A DNA stretch of 64,000 bases from Sclerotinia nivalis (GCA_029531795.1 JAPEIS010000007.1:310001-374000); one strand, 5' to 3'; shown: positions 1-11,549, numbered from the stretch's first letter. Numbers and translations: made by a program. The notes: generated by a model not told the origin, from the sequence alone.

Positions 1-260
1 GGATTCACGATGTGGAAGATAACATGGAACTGAAAGCTACATTTGAGAAAGGAGCATACAGCTGGTGGTTACAGTTCATAGAAGAGGAAGGTAGAATGGG
101 AAAAATGTGGAATGGGACGGATATCAACAATTTCTTTGATGCTGCTTTAGCTATGGCGGGATATAACAGAGACTTTACCAATGAATCGGCACCTGTGTTG
201 AAGACTAGTCATTTGGATATTGCAGCAAGGGCTGTATCACGGTGGAGACAGGTAGTTTAA
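1..260 (+). CDS. 3' end of an unidentified protein-coding gene (partial)
   Basis: The frame is open from the left edge of the window (first full codon at base 3) to TAA at 258-260, giving about 85 C-terminal residues. They are rich in Trp, Phe and acidic residues (two WW/W-rich patches, then a helix-like stretch ending SRWRQVV). No ATG is needed because the gene starts outside the window; the first in-frame Met is internal. I do not recognise the family. The following 40 bases hold no further reading frame. It could be the tail of any cytosolic fungal protein, so the call is only that this looks like coding sequence that ends here. Confidence 0.45.
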   Translation, partial: IHDVEDNMELKATFEKGAYSWWLQFIEEEGRMGKMWNGTDINNFFDAALAMAGYNRDFTNESAPVLKTSHLDIAARAVSRWRQVV

Positions 261-1144
261 TAATGTGATGATATTCTACGAAGAAGGGAAGAAGGTGCTA
301 GGAGGAGTGTCGATTATATAAGGGATGGATGCTTGAAGTATTTATACAGATTAATTAAGAATGGATCATGAATTTATAATAGTATTTTCTTTTTTAAAAT
401 ATTATTTAAGTACAAGGTAACCTATATGCACAGGGCTGAGCTCGGGAGTAAAAATCAATAACATATTGATAGGTACAGCTATTTCCTTTTCTAAACTTTC
501 AGATGAGAGTTCAGAGATGATAACCATCTAATCTAAAATTTGTAGAAATCATTTTCAAATTTCTTTTATATCGTGGATAAAAAAGTGACCGATTGATACC
601 AAAGTAAACTAATGGAAATATACATGTAACATAACAAATAATCAATTTTCGGAAGCTCTAAATGAGAAACCTATCTAATTTAGACTACTATTGCAGCAGA
701 CAAAAGATCAAATCACATTGCCCACATCAACTATCTTTAGTGGGAATGTCAAAAAGAGGTTACATCTATTCAAAATAGTCTTAATGTTATATATGCATAT
801 TCGGATATAGATTGTGATCGTTATGCATGACAAGTAAGAATAGCAAGGGGCGCACAATGAAAGATTCTGTAAATTATTAGGTGAGAAGAGGTTAGAGGAA
901 GAAGAAACTGAGCGATGTAATATACTTTCCATTGGACTAACCTGGGAGTTAACAGCATGCACGCCCCCTCCCTCATCGTACAAATCAAATTGAGTCACTG
1001 CATACTCATTTTGCTCAGTAAGTGAAACCTGAATCATTGTATTACTATGCTTATTTACCACCTACATCCCTTCAATTAATATCCACCAAACCACCAAAGA
1101 AAATGCCGTCTAGTTCCTAAATAACAAACTACTTCCTTTGAATG
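261..1144. other. intergenic, no supported gene
   Basis: AT-rich DNA between the partial left-edge gene and the first 2EXR gene. A minus-strand open frame at 708-1061 begins with a plausible coding start but drifts into low-quality sequence; it is discussed under rejected items. No repeat boundaries or RNA gene were seen. Confidence 0.5.
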
Positions 1145-2397
1145 CTAATTTGCGACTAACTGGATCCCGACTGGCATCTCATTTCTGGACTTTATCAAAC
1201 TGAGTGTGTTCCTGAGCTCTATTAAACTATCGGGCACATCTTCTAGTAAGGTTGCTAGAGTTCCATCATCATTGCAGCGCACAAAGCAGTCGAGTAGTGG
1301 AATATAGGGGTTCGGAATATAGAATTTCGATTCATCGTGATAATTTTTCGATCGGCAATGTAAACAATAGACTACCTCGACTCCCTTCCAGTATGCGATA
1401 GAATCTTTGTTTCCCTGTTCCTCTATCCGTTCGTGGTGTTTCTGAATCTTGTGATCGAAAAAGTTTCGCTCTCTCAACAAGCAGCTTAACATTTCATACA
1501 GACGACAATTCGCACTATCTGGGACTTCATATCCGCGTTTATCCCTGAGGTCTAGCTTCAACAAATCGTTATTGATGTCAAGAAGTTGAGTATCGTTAGT
1601 GGTGCGATCTCCATAATGACCATAAATATTTGCTACAAAACTGAGCCTCTTGAGGTTTGAGCACTGAGCCTCAATGAGGTTCAACAAGTCAATCATACCC
1701 TGCACTGCTTTTTGACTGTCGACCATAGAATCCATGGCTGGTACCCATTCAATATCCCGCAAAGCAATATGAGTGACCCCTTCAAGATTAAGTGATCCGC
1801 CATATCGATACAATTTGAGTAATGAATTAGCATTCACCATAAGAATATCCTGAGAAGGTCGCATGTAAGTATAGTTGCGCTTTTTGTTGCCCAAATCCTC
1901 GTAATGAACTGGAAAGTCTCTCGTACGAATGCCTCTGGAATACAATGCCGGACCACTCTTTAAAGGCTCAACCTTGATCTTCACAAATCCGCCGTCAAGA
2001 TATATGGAGGCATTAGAAGCTGTGCATGTTTCCAGTAAGGGCAATAGACCCGGCGATTTAGCTATACACACGTAGAGACCGGCAGAAATCGCTCCTCCAC
2101 GGTCTATGACGTAAAAGTTGATACAAACGATGCGCGACGCCGGAAGCGCGTTTTGGAAGATCATTAATTGTAACTCTCGAGGGAGCTCGCTGAATTTATG
2201 GAAGGTTTTGATGCTTTCAGCGGCAAATAAATGTGTTTTGCTTCGAAGTGACGGGGTAACGGTAACTTTGTCGTGTTAGCAGCTGTATATGGCACGGAGG
2301 AAAGTTGTGAATTCTCACTTGAAGTTTTTGGGATTTTCTCATCGTTGGTTTCATCTTCGAGGGAAGTATGTTGCCGATCAATTGTATCGTCCGACAT
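1145..2397 (-). CDS. 2EXR-domain protein, member 1 (short intron or frameshift near the start)
   Basis: The main frame runs from 2164 to the TAG at 1145. Read upstream in the same frame it continues without a start as FSELPRELQLMIFQNALP, the typical opening of a 2EXR domain (F..LP.E.Q.MIF..A.P). The only nearby start is ATG at 2397 in another frame (a 77-residue Ser/Thr-rich N-terminus). A 53-bp GT-AG intron, donor after the ACA AA at about 2260 and acceptor just before CATCAAAACC, joins the two frames exactly; the donor (GTTACC) is weak, so a one-base frameshift is the alternative. Shared family marks are LLPLLETC, YMRP..DIL and LYRYGGSLNLEGVTHIAL. The C-terminus is the most divergent of the four members and lacks the usual GLxQxFxxxPW ending. 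The function of the family is unknown. Confidence 0.6.
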
Positions 2398-2842
2398 GGT
2401 GCTGAATTATTCAAAGCGTCTTCCGACCAATATGATGTAATGTTGAGATCTCGGACTATGAGATGGGCGTTTTTGGTGTGTTTGGTAATTGAAAAGTTAC
2501 TTGGCATGTAATTGTGAACGTCCTTAAATAAAAAGAAAGCGTTTGAGAAATAATATTTAGTATTGCAAGAAAAGAGACACTAAATAGCTACCGCTAGAAA
2601 GGTCCACGGGTCAACTGACAACACTGGCCAATTGAACAGTCTAACGTCATTAGGTCACCGCCTTAACACACTCAGGACTCAATAGTCTATATCAATTTGA
2701 AAATACCCTAACAATCTAATATATAGCCTAAAAAGTACCATAAAAATGGAATTCTGCTGATACATCACCTAATTAGGTTAGGCCGTTCAGCTGGCCAGTG
2801 CCTAGTTAGTTTTACAATACTATTCCTTTTCCCCACCCATCC
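2398..2842. other. intergenic, upstream region of the first 2EXR gene
   Basis: AT-rich, no supported reading frame. It ends at the left target-site duplication of the insertion that follows. Confidence 0.45.
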
Positions 2843-3734
2843 TTCCAGTACTGCAGGAGGACAAGACTCAACACCTGTACGCGGTGTCCTCTACGAACCT
2901 CCAGCTCTTTTATTTAATTATTAGAGTCTGCAGAGCTAAGTTTGAATCATTTGATGAAGTCGTAATGATTGGAAGAGGAAGAGGCACCCGATCGCGATGT
3001 TTTTTGCCTCCGAGTTGGCTGATGGCAAAAGCCAGATCTCGGTTTTTTGACAGTCGCATTATCGGATTGTGCTTTCTACAACACTACTTTTATTACGAAA
3101 CAGAGGACAACACCATCATCTACGACAATATACCACAAAATCATCTCCAAGATCCCTCTGGGGCATCGAACGCGATTTATCAAATTCGGTTTTAAGGTTC
3201 AGACCTTACCTCCTTCGATTCGAATCAAAACAACAACAATTCATATACTTGAAGGAGCTACGTAGAACGACCCGAGCTAATGACGTATCTGCCATAAAAT
3301 TCGATGGAGGATATACTACATACAGGATTGGGGCATTTTGTAGGATCAATATCCCTATAATTTGGAGGGTTCTATGAAGTCGATATTAGGCAAGGCATGA
3401 TCGCTGAGAAGTTACGAACAGAGCAAAGAGTTGATGTAAAAGAAGGTTGTTTGGATTTGATTGATAGAGGGATCGGATTTGGAAAATTATGAGTGTAATG
3501 CTTTGATTGGTATTTTTATCTTTATATACAATGCCGTATAGAGGTCGGGCTTTGCTCCCCAGTATTAGTTTTCACTTCCTCCATCAAAAATATATACAAA
3601 CCTGTATGCTATTTAGATAGCACTACCCATAGCCATCTGTTAAGAGCTCGATTGAGCTCTTAACCGTCCTAGATAGTCTTTGACTCAGTGTGGACGTTAA
3701 TTAAATCAATCAATCAATCAATTCCAGTACTGCA
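2843..3734 (+). mobile_element. short non-LTR-type insertion with 13-bp target-site duplication and (AATC)n tail
   Basis: The 13-mer TTCCAGTACTGCA is present at 2843-2855 and again at 3722-3734, flanking about 866 bp. The right end of the enclosed segment is a tandem AATC tail (about 3705-3721), as expected of the 3' end of a plus-strand retroposed element made by target-primed reverse transcription. About 40 bp before the tail lies a perfect 11-bp hairpin (3639-3649 pairs with 3654-3664, loop GATT). No protein domain is recognisable in its frames, so it is either a 5'-truncated LINE, a non-autonomous SINE-like element, or a retroposed piece of another transcript. Its 3' end is not alike in sequence to the two long LINEs here, which have a 5-base repeat tail, so it belongs to another family. 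Confidence 0.65.
3639..3664 (+). other. perfect 11-bp hairpin near the 3' end of the small insertion
   Basis: Arms GTTAAGAGCTC and GAGCTCTTAAC are exact reverse complements with a 4-base loop. The place, just before a tandem-repeat tail, fits a 3' structure recognised by a LINE reverse transcriptase; that role is an inference. Confidence 0.7.
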
Positions 3735-4346
3735 ACCTCTACAACCTTGAAGGCAAGCACCCTGCAATGCATTAGTAGGTTTTCGAATAATATTCATGCA
3801 CAACTTCGAAATGCTTAAAATATCACTTTCTAAAAATTGGTTTTCTATGAAATTTCCCGGAAAAGTTTACTTTACAGAGGATTATATTAGCAGATACCTT
3901 TGTGAGTGAATCGTATTCACTCGCGAATTTTGCTGCCCCGCACAGTAAGTAGAGCGGTTTGTTACAACATAACAAATCTTCTAATGAATACCCTACCGAC
4001 TAAATCGGTTCTTTATACCGCTTAAATGTTGAGAAAATATTTTAGGATCCAAAAAACATTGCATCATCAAGCACATGTTAATATTTTCTTTGTATTTTGG
4101 GTTTTACTTCTGAAAAGGACCTGGTGTTCATTTTCTCCTATTCCGCTAAGCGAAAGCCGTACATTACATTTCACCTATTACTATCTAATCAATAAAATAA
4201 TAAACCTTGTACTGCAAAACTAGTACAGTCTTCTTTTCCTGCTCAGATAGCTTCGATTTATTATATTATCTTCAAGTTAAAGTCCCTGGGATTTTACAAT
4301 CCATCTTCCAAACATTCCAACCTCAACTTCAAATTCAATCAACAAT
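3735..4346. other. intergenic, upstream region of the second 2EXR gene
   Basis: AT-rich; no supported gene. Two small overlapping frames (4026-4407) have no recognisable content and overlap the likely leader of the next gene. Confidence 0.45.
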
Positions 4347-5591
4347 TTGTCGCATCTCAATGTGCATATGCCCAGATCATACGACCCAGCTATTTTACAT
4401 CTCATAATGTATAAACGTTATCCACCGAAGCAGTATTGGGAGAAAGGATATCAACATGATCAAGATTTGGATCGAGATTCAGGCGACATTGATCCAGGCT
4501 CAGGTCAAGGTTCACGCAATGGGGCATTCGGAAAATTCAAGCTCTTTCCGACAGAAATCCAATGCATGATATTCAAACAAAGCTTCCCAGACCCTCAACT
4601 AATCGAATTCAAATTCAAGATCGAGGAAGAACAAAACCACGACGAGGGAATAATTGTTGTGGAACTCATATACAACCTCCCTGCAAACCCCACCATGCTG
4701 CCATTACTCCAAGCATGCACAATTTCTCAAAATGAGGTATTTCAACACTTTAAAGAGGTTGGAATCAGACAACTCAACACGAATATGCCACATGCATTAT
4801 TTGATGAAGTCGAAAATCCAGATTACAAGGTTTTTTACCACTTCATACAGCATCATTTTGCGACGGGCAATACCACTCCCTCCGTCTGCATGAGACCCGA
4901 AAAAGATACTCTTGTGTTGGAAAGTTCACCACTTATATCCCTTTACCGCTAAGGAGGCTATATCACCATGAATAGCATAACACGCCTTGCTCTAACCGAC
5001 ACTGATCCTCGCGGGTGGGAAAGAATCATAGGAATGCCCTCACTTGGCGAATCAAAAGTTGCGAGCATCCAAGCACATCTATTTCAACTTATCAGGACAC
5101 ATTGTCCAGCCCTGGAAAAGATACATATCATTATGGCAGAGAGCAGATGCTGGGATGGCTTGTATGCCGTTGAGACTGAGCCAAGAATCATTGATTTCGA
5201 TAGCGAGTTTCCATACCAGGATTTCACACCCAGAGATTGGCGACGGTACAATGATAGAGTTCGTAATGATATGGAGAGTACTATCTTCAGGATCTATCCG
5301 GTAGATACGAAACGTATGTTCCGTGACTGGGAGATATATATAAATGGTGAGGTTGATGAAGATGCCTTGGGGTTTTGGAAGACGAGGACACCAATTCCTG
5401 GATTATTGTGCTGTTTTGAACCTGATCTTGGTAATGAGCCAGGGAGGATTTCTATGCCGAAACTTCATATTACGAACATAAATGCTTGGCTACCCGCTCA
5501 TGCTGATGGGACGATGGTGGATAAGTACAAAGGACTGGCGCAGATTTTTGACGGCGTTCCGTGGAGTTATACTGGGAAAGATGACATTTAG
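4347..5591 (+). pseudogene. 2EXR-domain protein, member 2, interrupted by one in-frame stop
   Basis: One frame runs from 4347 (or a later Met at 4407) to TAG at 5589-5591, broken only by TAA at 4950-4952. The two halves are in the same frame, and together they span the whole family length: FKLFPTEIQCMIFKQSFPDP (2EXR start), LLPLLQACTISQNEVF, the MRP..DTL segment, then LYR-stop-GGYITMNSITRLAL, then the C-terminal FWKTRTPIPGLL and GLAQIFDGVPW. The other members read LYRYGG or LYELGG at the break, so the stop sits where one aromatic or similar codon (TAT/TAC) is expected. A single base change explains it. Either this copy is a young pseudogene, the stop is a sequencing error, or it is read through. 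There is no other damage. Confidence 0.75.
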
Positions 5592-6278
5592 ACTAATTGG
5601 CACAGATGCATCGCGATGAGTTTTGGAGAAATCCGAGGGGTTAAGATGGCTTTTGGCGCCGATGCATGGAGATAAATGTTGACGAGATCGCTTGCGATCT
5701 GGAATAAATTAGCAGAATCAATTAGTAAATCAATGAGTTTTACAGGGAACCTGTGATGGAGATCTCTTCTTGTGAAATCTTCTCTAACATCAAGTCATTC
5801 TCCTGACCTACAAAAAGTACCCGCAAGTACCCGAAACATTTCACTCTTTTGATTCCAACCAGAACAATTCTCTCCCCTTCCCTTTTACCATCATATTTCC
5901 ATACAATCTCCATGATGCACCTTCAACCTTTTCAGGAGTGATTAAATGAACACAGTAGCTTTCATAGCCTGAAACTCTTTGCTCAAAAAAATATTAATGC
6001 ATAGGAGTACTGATCTTTTGCTCAAAAGCAGTAGCTGTTATATAAGGAATTTGATGGGATACAAGTGTTAAGAGGAATAAAAGACAATTCATGGCGAAAT
6101 TACAGAGGAGGGGTAGATGGGTGGGTGGGTATATACGACACCAACCAGATTAGAAATACAACATAAAAATATTTATTTGAAGCTAAATCACAGGGAATTG
6201 TTAGCTTGCCAGAGACCTTGCATTTTCCTCAGTTATGTTTCAAGTAGATGTGCAATAAACCAATATTGTAGGCAAATC
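5592..6278. other. intergenic
   Basis: AT-rich stretch between the second 2EXR gene and the first LINE. A small plus-strand frame at 6117-6308 crosses the LINE boundary and is not a credible gene. Nothing else seen. Confidence 0.45.
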
Positions 6279-6293
6279 ATGCGATTGATAACA
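6279..6293. repeat. target-site duplication, LINE copy 1, 3' side
   Basis: ATGCGATTGATAACA, identical to 11535-11549 on the other side of the element. Confidence 0.9.
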
Positions 6294-9200
6294 TTTGATT
6301 TGATTTGATGTATTTATCGTCATAGGCCGTAGGCCGCACGTGTTTGCACGTGCAAACCTTAGCCATCTATTTCAGAGTTGGACAAATGATGCCCAGAGTG
6401 AGTCTCTGGGTGGTGTACTAGCTAGCTAGGGGGGTTTATTTTACAGGTACTAGGGCATGGTTTATATGATTGCTTTCGTGAGGGATTTAAAGCTGTCGGG
6501 TTTGAAGAGGTCTTTGTGGTCAGTTCCGTCCATTAGATCACTAACTCTTGATTTCTTTCTTTATTTTTTCTTTCGTATTTTGTTAATTGAACTCTTTCTG
6601 TGTTTTTTTTTTTTTTTTATAAGTATTCTGTTCTTCCTTAATATTTTAAATGCCTTGATTGTGTTTATTAAAATAATGACAAAAGAGATATATTTTTTTT
6701 TTTTTTTAAAAAGCGGTTATATGCCGTGGGCAAATTTCTTGGTAGAATTTGGTGGATTTTAGCTATTCAGTAAGTTTGATTGTACTGGGGGGGGAGTTTA
6801 GAAGCTATGGGATGGTTTTGGATGGGGGGTTTTTTGTTAGTGTCGAATATGTTTTTCTTTTTTTGCAAAAGAATAGATGTAATGGGGTTTTTTTTTTCCT
6901 GTATGAATAGAGGAGATGTGTTGAGGTGTGATTGAAGTGTTTGTGGTATTTTGCAAAGTCTTTATATTGGGATCTGATTGCAAGAATGTAGTTCAAGATT
7001 GTTTTTTTGAGGGAGAGTAATGTTGTATTGTTTGTATGTATATACAGTAAATCCTTGTAATATTGAAGGCTTATAGTGTTTTATAGTTGAGTGTCAGTTT
7101 TATAAACGTTGGCTTTGGCTAATCTTTTGAGTAATGTTAGAATGCAGATCGGGTTAGAAGGGAGAGGAAATGTTGCTTTTTTTTTTGTAGCTTTATTTGT
7201 TGTTTTGTTCTCAGGGATATTGAGATGATCTGGGATCCAATAGATACGAATTTCGTTGGGGGGTAGATATGGGAATCTAGATCTTTGTATTTAGATTCGA
7301 GAAAGGTTTAAGAATTCGTTAAAAACTGATTAGGATGAATTGTTGAAATGAGAATCTAGTTGCAAGATCATTTTATAGTTGTTCAGAAATATCCAGAGAT
7401 CTTTAGCAAATCTAGCCGAGGGTTAAGCTATAATTGTTGTCGCTCCTTTAATTGTTGTTATAACTTCAGCATCGAATACTTCAGTATTAAGGCTTAGTGA
7501 GAACGAGTGACGGGTTATTTATATATTATATTGAGTAATAATATAATCGTTTTTTATAGCTCCATTTTTGTCTTTGCTTTTTAAACTATTTGAAAAAACC
7601 TGTAGATCATTTCTTGGAATCGAAGTATAAAAGATTTTGAAGTTTTTAATTATCTAAGCTTTTGATCTTCCCTTTGAACCGATAATACATATTTCGGTTT
7701 CAGCTCTGGATTCCCTATGGCTCTATGAAGGAAAAGCTAAAGGGTTTATTTGTTCCACTAAAAGCATGACTACAATGAATCTTGCGAATCTTAAGCTTGA
7801 GAACTATCTAACACAGGGTTTCGCCGTGTTGGTTTTTAATTGAAGGGGATGGTATAGGTTAAGTTTGGCGATGCAAATAGCAAAGAATTGGGATGATAGA
7901 TTTAGTTCAATCTCTACTGATCTGAATTTGGATTCTTCGTACAATATTGCTAGATTGATAGTTTTGTAAACCGGTAAGATAGCTTTTACACAAATCAGGA
8001 TTACTTTATTTAATAAATTCAAATAACTATCGATTCGATTCGAGACTTTGAGATCAGAAATGTGGCTTTTATGTTTGAAGTATTCCGGTTATTATGTTTC
8101 TGATGCGAAATAGTATTTCTTTAGAGTGTAAGCAATGGTAATTCGTTTAGTGAGATAAAGGGGAATTCTGTAGGAAATATTATTGAATGAATGTAATGTA
8201 TTGACAACTTTGAAGGTTTTTGCAGAGAAGATTTGGACGTATGGTTTGAAGTATAGTTTTTTATCGAAGTAAACTCCTAATCAATGAAAAGGGTTTGATT
8301 TAATTTCGATCTTTAAGCTGATTATTTGAATAACTGGGATATTTGTATATTCGATATGATTTCTATAGAAGTAGATCAGTTTGGATTTCTTAGAATCGAA
8401 AATAATATTTTCGGATTTTTTTTAATCAAGGGCTTCCTGTATATTGGTCTGAAGCATATCGTAGTTTTCTTGTAGGCTTTTGAAGGAAGCTATCAAAGTG
8501 ATATCATCAATGTATCCGAATCTTTTGGAGGGATTACCCAACCAAAAGATAGGGGCTATATATAGCATGAACAGGATTGGTGAGATTGGGGAGTCTTAAA
8601 GGAGGCCGCAATTCAATGCTGTCTTTGGGCTTGTTTCGCTGTCCAATCTAATTTTGATAAAGCGATTTATAACGAAAGACTGAATCCATTTAATTAGATT
8701 GTTTGATCAGCCTTGTTTTTGGAGTCTATTGATTAGCCGATTTGATAGGATTACATCAAAAACGCCTTTTATATCTATAATAAGTAAAGTGGTTTTCAAT
8801 TCTTTGTTTAAGGCTGATTCGATATCATATATTACATAGGTTATAAGATCGATCGAAGAATATAATAGTAAAGCCCTAAATTGCTAGTTTATTAATATCT
8901 TGTAATTTATAGTTAACTATGATATCTTTCTAACTATAAATCTTTCAAGGTTTTCCCCTAAAACCAAAAACAAAGCGATGGGATGGTAAGATTTTGGATT
9001 AGTATAATCAACTTTGCTAGGTTTCGGGATGATCACAATAGTGGCAAAGCGAAAGCATTCGGGGTGATATTCTAATTCTAGGCATTTCCTATAGAGAAGA
9101 AAGACAAGATCCTTAATTAACGGTTAAGCAACTTATAGGATCCTGATTGGAATCTTGTTTGTGCCTAGAACTGTATTGCCTACTTGAAGAATAGTTTGTT

Positions 9201-9402
9201 TTAGGTCTTGTAAATCGATTCCTGGGAAAAGGATATTTCTGGTTGGGTTTATCGGAATATCAAAAGGGATATCATCAACTTCGGTTATACTTGTTAAAAG
9301 ATTCTTGATAAGTATTTATCTTTTCTCCTCAATGTTGTTTGCGATTTCGAGGATCGAAGGATCTTTTAAGGGGGGGGACCGGTATACGCCTGTAATTTGA
9401 TG

Positions 9403-10480
9403 CTATTTGGCTATTCGGAAGATATCGTTTATCTTCTTCACTTTATCAATCTTTGAGATATAAAAGAAATGCTTTGCTTTTCGAATCGTTTTCCGAAATA
9501 ATCGTTTAGATTCGATTATATTTTCTGCTCTGTAATTTCGACAGACTTGAATGCAATCTTCATTCCACCAGGGTTGTTGTAAGGGGCTATTCAAGGATTG
9601 TTTTGTTGAACCTATATATACTTCTTTGAGGGATTGTATAATATCTAAAGTAAATTTGTTTATATCGATAAAGATAAAAAGAGTTATTAAAGATTCGATA
9701 TTAATCAGTTTTATTGAAAAGAATTCTGTGAAAAGCTTTTTGTCCAATATATTCAGCATTAGTTTCCGAGTAGGTTTCATACTACAGTAGTTCCAGTACA
9801 GAAGGGTTTTTAAGGTTTTGTAATCCGAAATGCAGTTTAAATGATCTGCTATAAAGGTGACTGCTGTATAGGATCCGGAAATGAAAGTTAAATCAAATAC
9901 ATTGCTTTTTGATTGGGTCAGGATGCCAATAGGAGAGATAAAACGGAGGTTATATATATTGATCCATTCGATGAATAGTTTTACTAATGTGGAAGGAAGT
10001 GAATGTAGTGGGTCCCAGTATGTATAATGGAGGTTGAAATCCCCAAATAAAAGTATAAAGTTTGAAGGGAAATCTTGTAGTTCAAGTAAAGAATTTATTG
10101 TTTGATTATAATGTAAATAGTTTATTGAAGTATTATATATATTGATGATTGTAAAGACAAAATTATTTGATATAGATAATTGTAAGAAGATCAAATCTCA
10201 TGAGATTATGGATTTGAATTGATTGATTCGGAAGCCGATCCCTTTTTTTGATATAAATGAGGACGCGGGGAATGGTTTCCTATTCGTCGAGGGAGATGAA
10301 GATTTCGTATAAGAGATGAGTTTTGGTGATTTTCCTTGATTTATTTGCGAAAATATACAATTCTTGGATTAAGATGATATCAGTTTGGTCTGAGTTTGTA
10401 AGGACAAGAGCGAGTTCGTATGGAGTCGTTCCTTTGTTAATGTTTGATTGTATGATAGATAAAGGTTTAGTTTGATTCAT
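9403..10480 (-). pseudogene. LINE copy 1 ORF2, N-terminal endonuclease region
   Basis: The frame starting at 10480 (MNQTKPLSIIQSNINKG) continues, after a break near 10280-10200, in the frame 10194-9403. Together they resemble an apurinic-type endonuclease/exonuclease/phosphatase domain that nicks target DNA: an early IIQ.NI..G strand, ILIQELYI with the metal-binding Glu, GDFNLHYTYWDP, and a final CISDYKTL where SDH is usual in active enzymes. Loss of that His and the internal break make it inactive. The reverse transcriptase follows to the left (down to about 8400) without a long open frame. Confidence 0.75.
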
Positions 10481-10754
10481 TAAATGGGATAGCGAAAGGG
10501 TTTTCGATGTTTAGGAATCGGTTGGTGGGGTGGGTGTTGGGGGGGGCAGTGGAATGGATGGATCCAAAAAGCTGGATGGGGATTTGTAGATAGGATTGAA
10601 TGAAGAAAGATAAAGGGATTATAAAAAGATGAAAAGAGTTCTCCATTTGTATATCTGAAATTTGAGATTTAATGTATCCAGCTTTTGTGTAGATTAAAAT
10701 GTAGCCTTCAATATGGATTTTCCGGATTGTTTGTTGTTTTGATTTGGATTTCAT
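10467..10754 (-). pseudogene. LINE copy 1 ORF1, C-terminal remnant
   Basis: Open frame ending PFNESN at 10467. It matches in sequence and place the C-terminal part of ORF1 in copy 2 (33535-33900), including the PTNRF segment. The zinc-knuckle cysteines that precede it in copy 2 lie upstream here in broken sequence (about 10760-10860). ORF1 proteins of this clade bind RNA. The last 14 bases overlap the start of ORF2. Confidence 0.65.
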
Positions 10755-11534
10755 TTTATTGGTAATAGAACGAAGGGGGCATTTGGGGTTGTCTATTGGG
10801 TGTGGACTATAGTAGTGCAGGTATTTGGCAGGGCAGAAATGTATAGTATTGCATTTGGGGGTGTGATCGTTTTCGGTATATTTGATTGAACTGTATAATC
10901 GGTAGATTTGAGGTCTGGAGTATGATCTAGAGTTGTGCTATTGATAACATCGGTTATATTGGATCGTTTTCGTTTTTTGGATCAACAGTGTAACGGGGAT
11001 ATTGGTTTCGAGGATTTTCAATGATTTTCCTAGTACAATTGTATTTGCTTTGAAACTGATTAACCAGGTGGAATAGTACAGGTTAGTTGTTATATTTGTT
11101 TGTATTTGTACAATATGAATTAGTTCTTAACCAGAATATTCTTTTATAGCTTTGTATATAATTTCTTTTATAATTGAGATAGAATCCATTTCAAAGGAAT
11201 TGTTGAATACTATAATATTCTTGGGAACATAGTTGAGTCGATAAGTTATTCATTTTTCTTGGGTCTTTATTTTGCAATTATTTATAGTAGTGACAATAAT
11301 GATTTCTTTAGTTTTCAGAGTTGCAAGGTTTGTAGAAGAGTTGATATAAAGGGCGAAGCCTGATTTGATTTCCTGAACTTCTTTCAATAAAGAGACAGAA
11401 GGGCCAAGGACTTTCTTTAATGCTGTAAGAATAACGAAGGTTCCTGCTTTTCGGGCTGGGTGAGATTAGTCAATTCTTGCAAACAGTCGGTTGTCTGTTG
11501 GAGGGGCCAGTGGTTTCGCGCCAGTGGGGGCGAT

Positions 11535-11549
11535 ATGCGATTGATAACA
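11535..11549. repeat. target-site duplication, LINE copy 1, 5' side
   Basis: ATGCGATTGATAACA, identical to 6279-6293. Fifteen identical bases by chance at both ends of an element whose tail abuts one of them is very unlikely. Confidence 0.9.

Larger units (their letters stand above)
6294..11534 (-). mobile_element. Tad-like LINE retrotransposon, copy 1: 5'-truncated, decayed
   Basis: The element lies on the minus strand with its 3' end at 6294, where a CAAAT/ATCAA repeat tail (seen on the plus strand as TTTGATTTGATTTGATG) meets the 15-bp duplication ATGCGATTGATAACA (6279-6293). The same 15-mer recurs at 11535-11549, marking the 5' junction. Inside, in minus-strand order, are the end of ORF1 with a Cys-rich segment, an endonuclease region (10480-9403), a reverse transcriptase region (about 9380-8400) with its YIDD box still readable, and an RNase H-like segment (about 7290-7180). 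All are broken by stops and frameshifts and the DNA is very AT-rich, as after RIP. Compared with copy 2 it starts about 580 bp further into ORF1, so it was truncated on insertion. Confidence 0.9.

Noticed and set aside
708..1061. 117-codon minus-strand frame starting with a coding-like segment
   Set aside because: The first ~40 residues and a GTTAGT donor with an AG acceptor in the same frame look like a gene start, but the rest is hydrophobic, AT-driven sequence with no domain, and no further exon is seen.
3196..3240. Possible tRNA-like B box (TTCGATTCGAATC)
   Set aside because: No matching A box or cloverleaf; no tRNA gene was found anywhere in the window.
2884..3377. Three overlapping plus-strand frames inside the small insertion
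   Set aside because: They overlap in different frames, share no domain and lie inside a transposon-like insertion.
6457..6996. Phe-rich frame and opposite-strand Lys/His-rich frame
   Set aside because: They come from the poly-T-rich 3' untranslated region of LINE copy 1; the same false frame is seen in copy 2 at 29514-29822.
9551..9790. Plus-strand frame opposite the LINE endonuclease
   Set aside because: Antisense shadow of the endonuclease region; the minus strand explains it.
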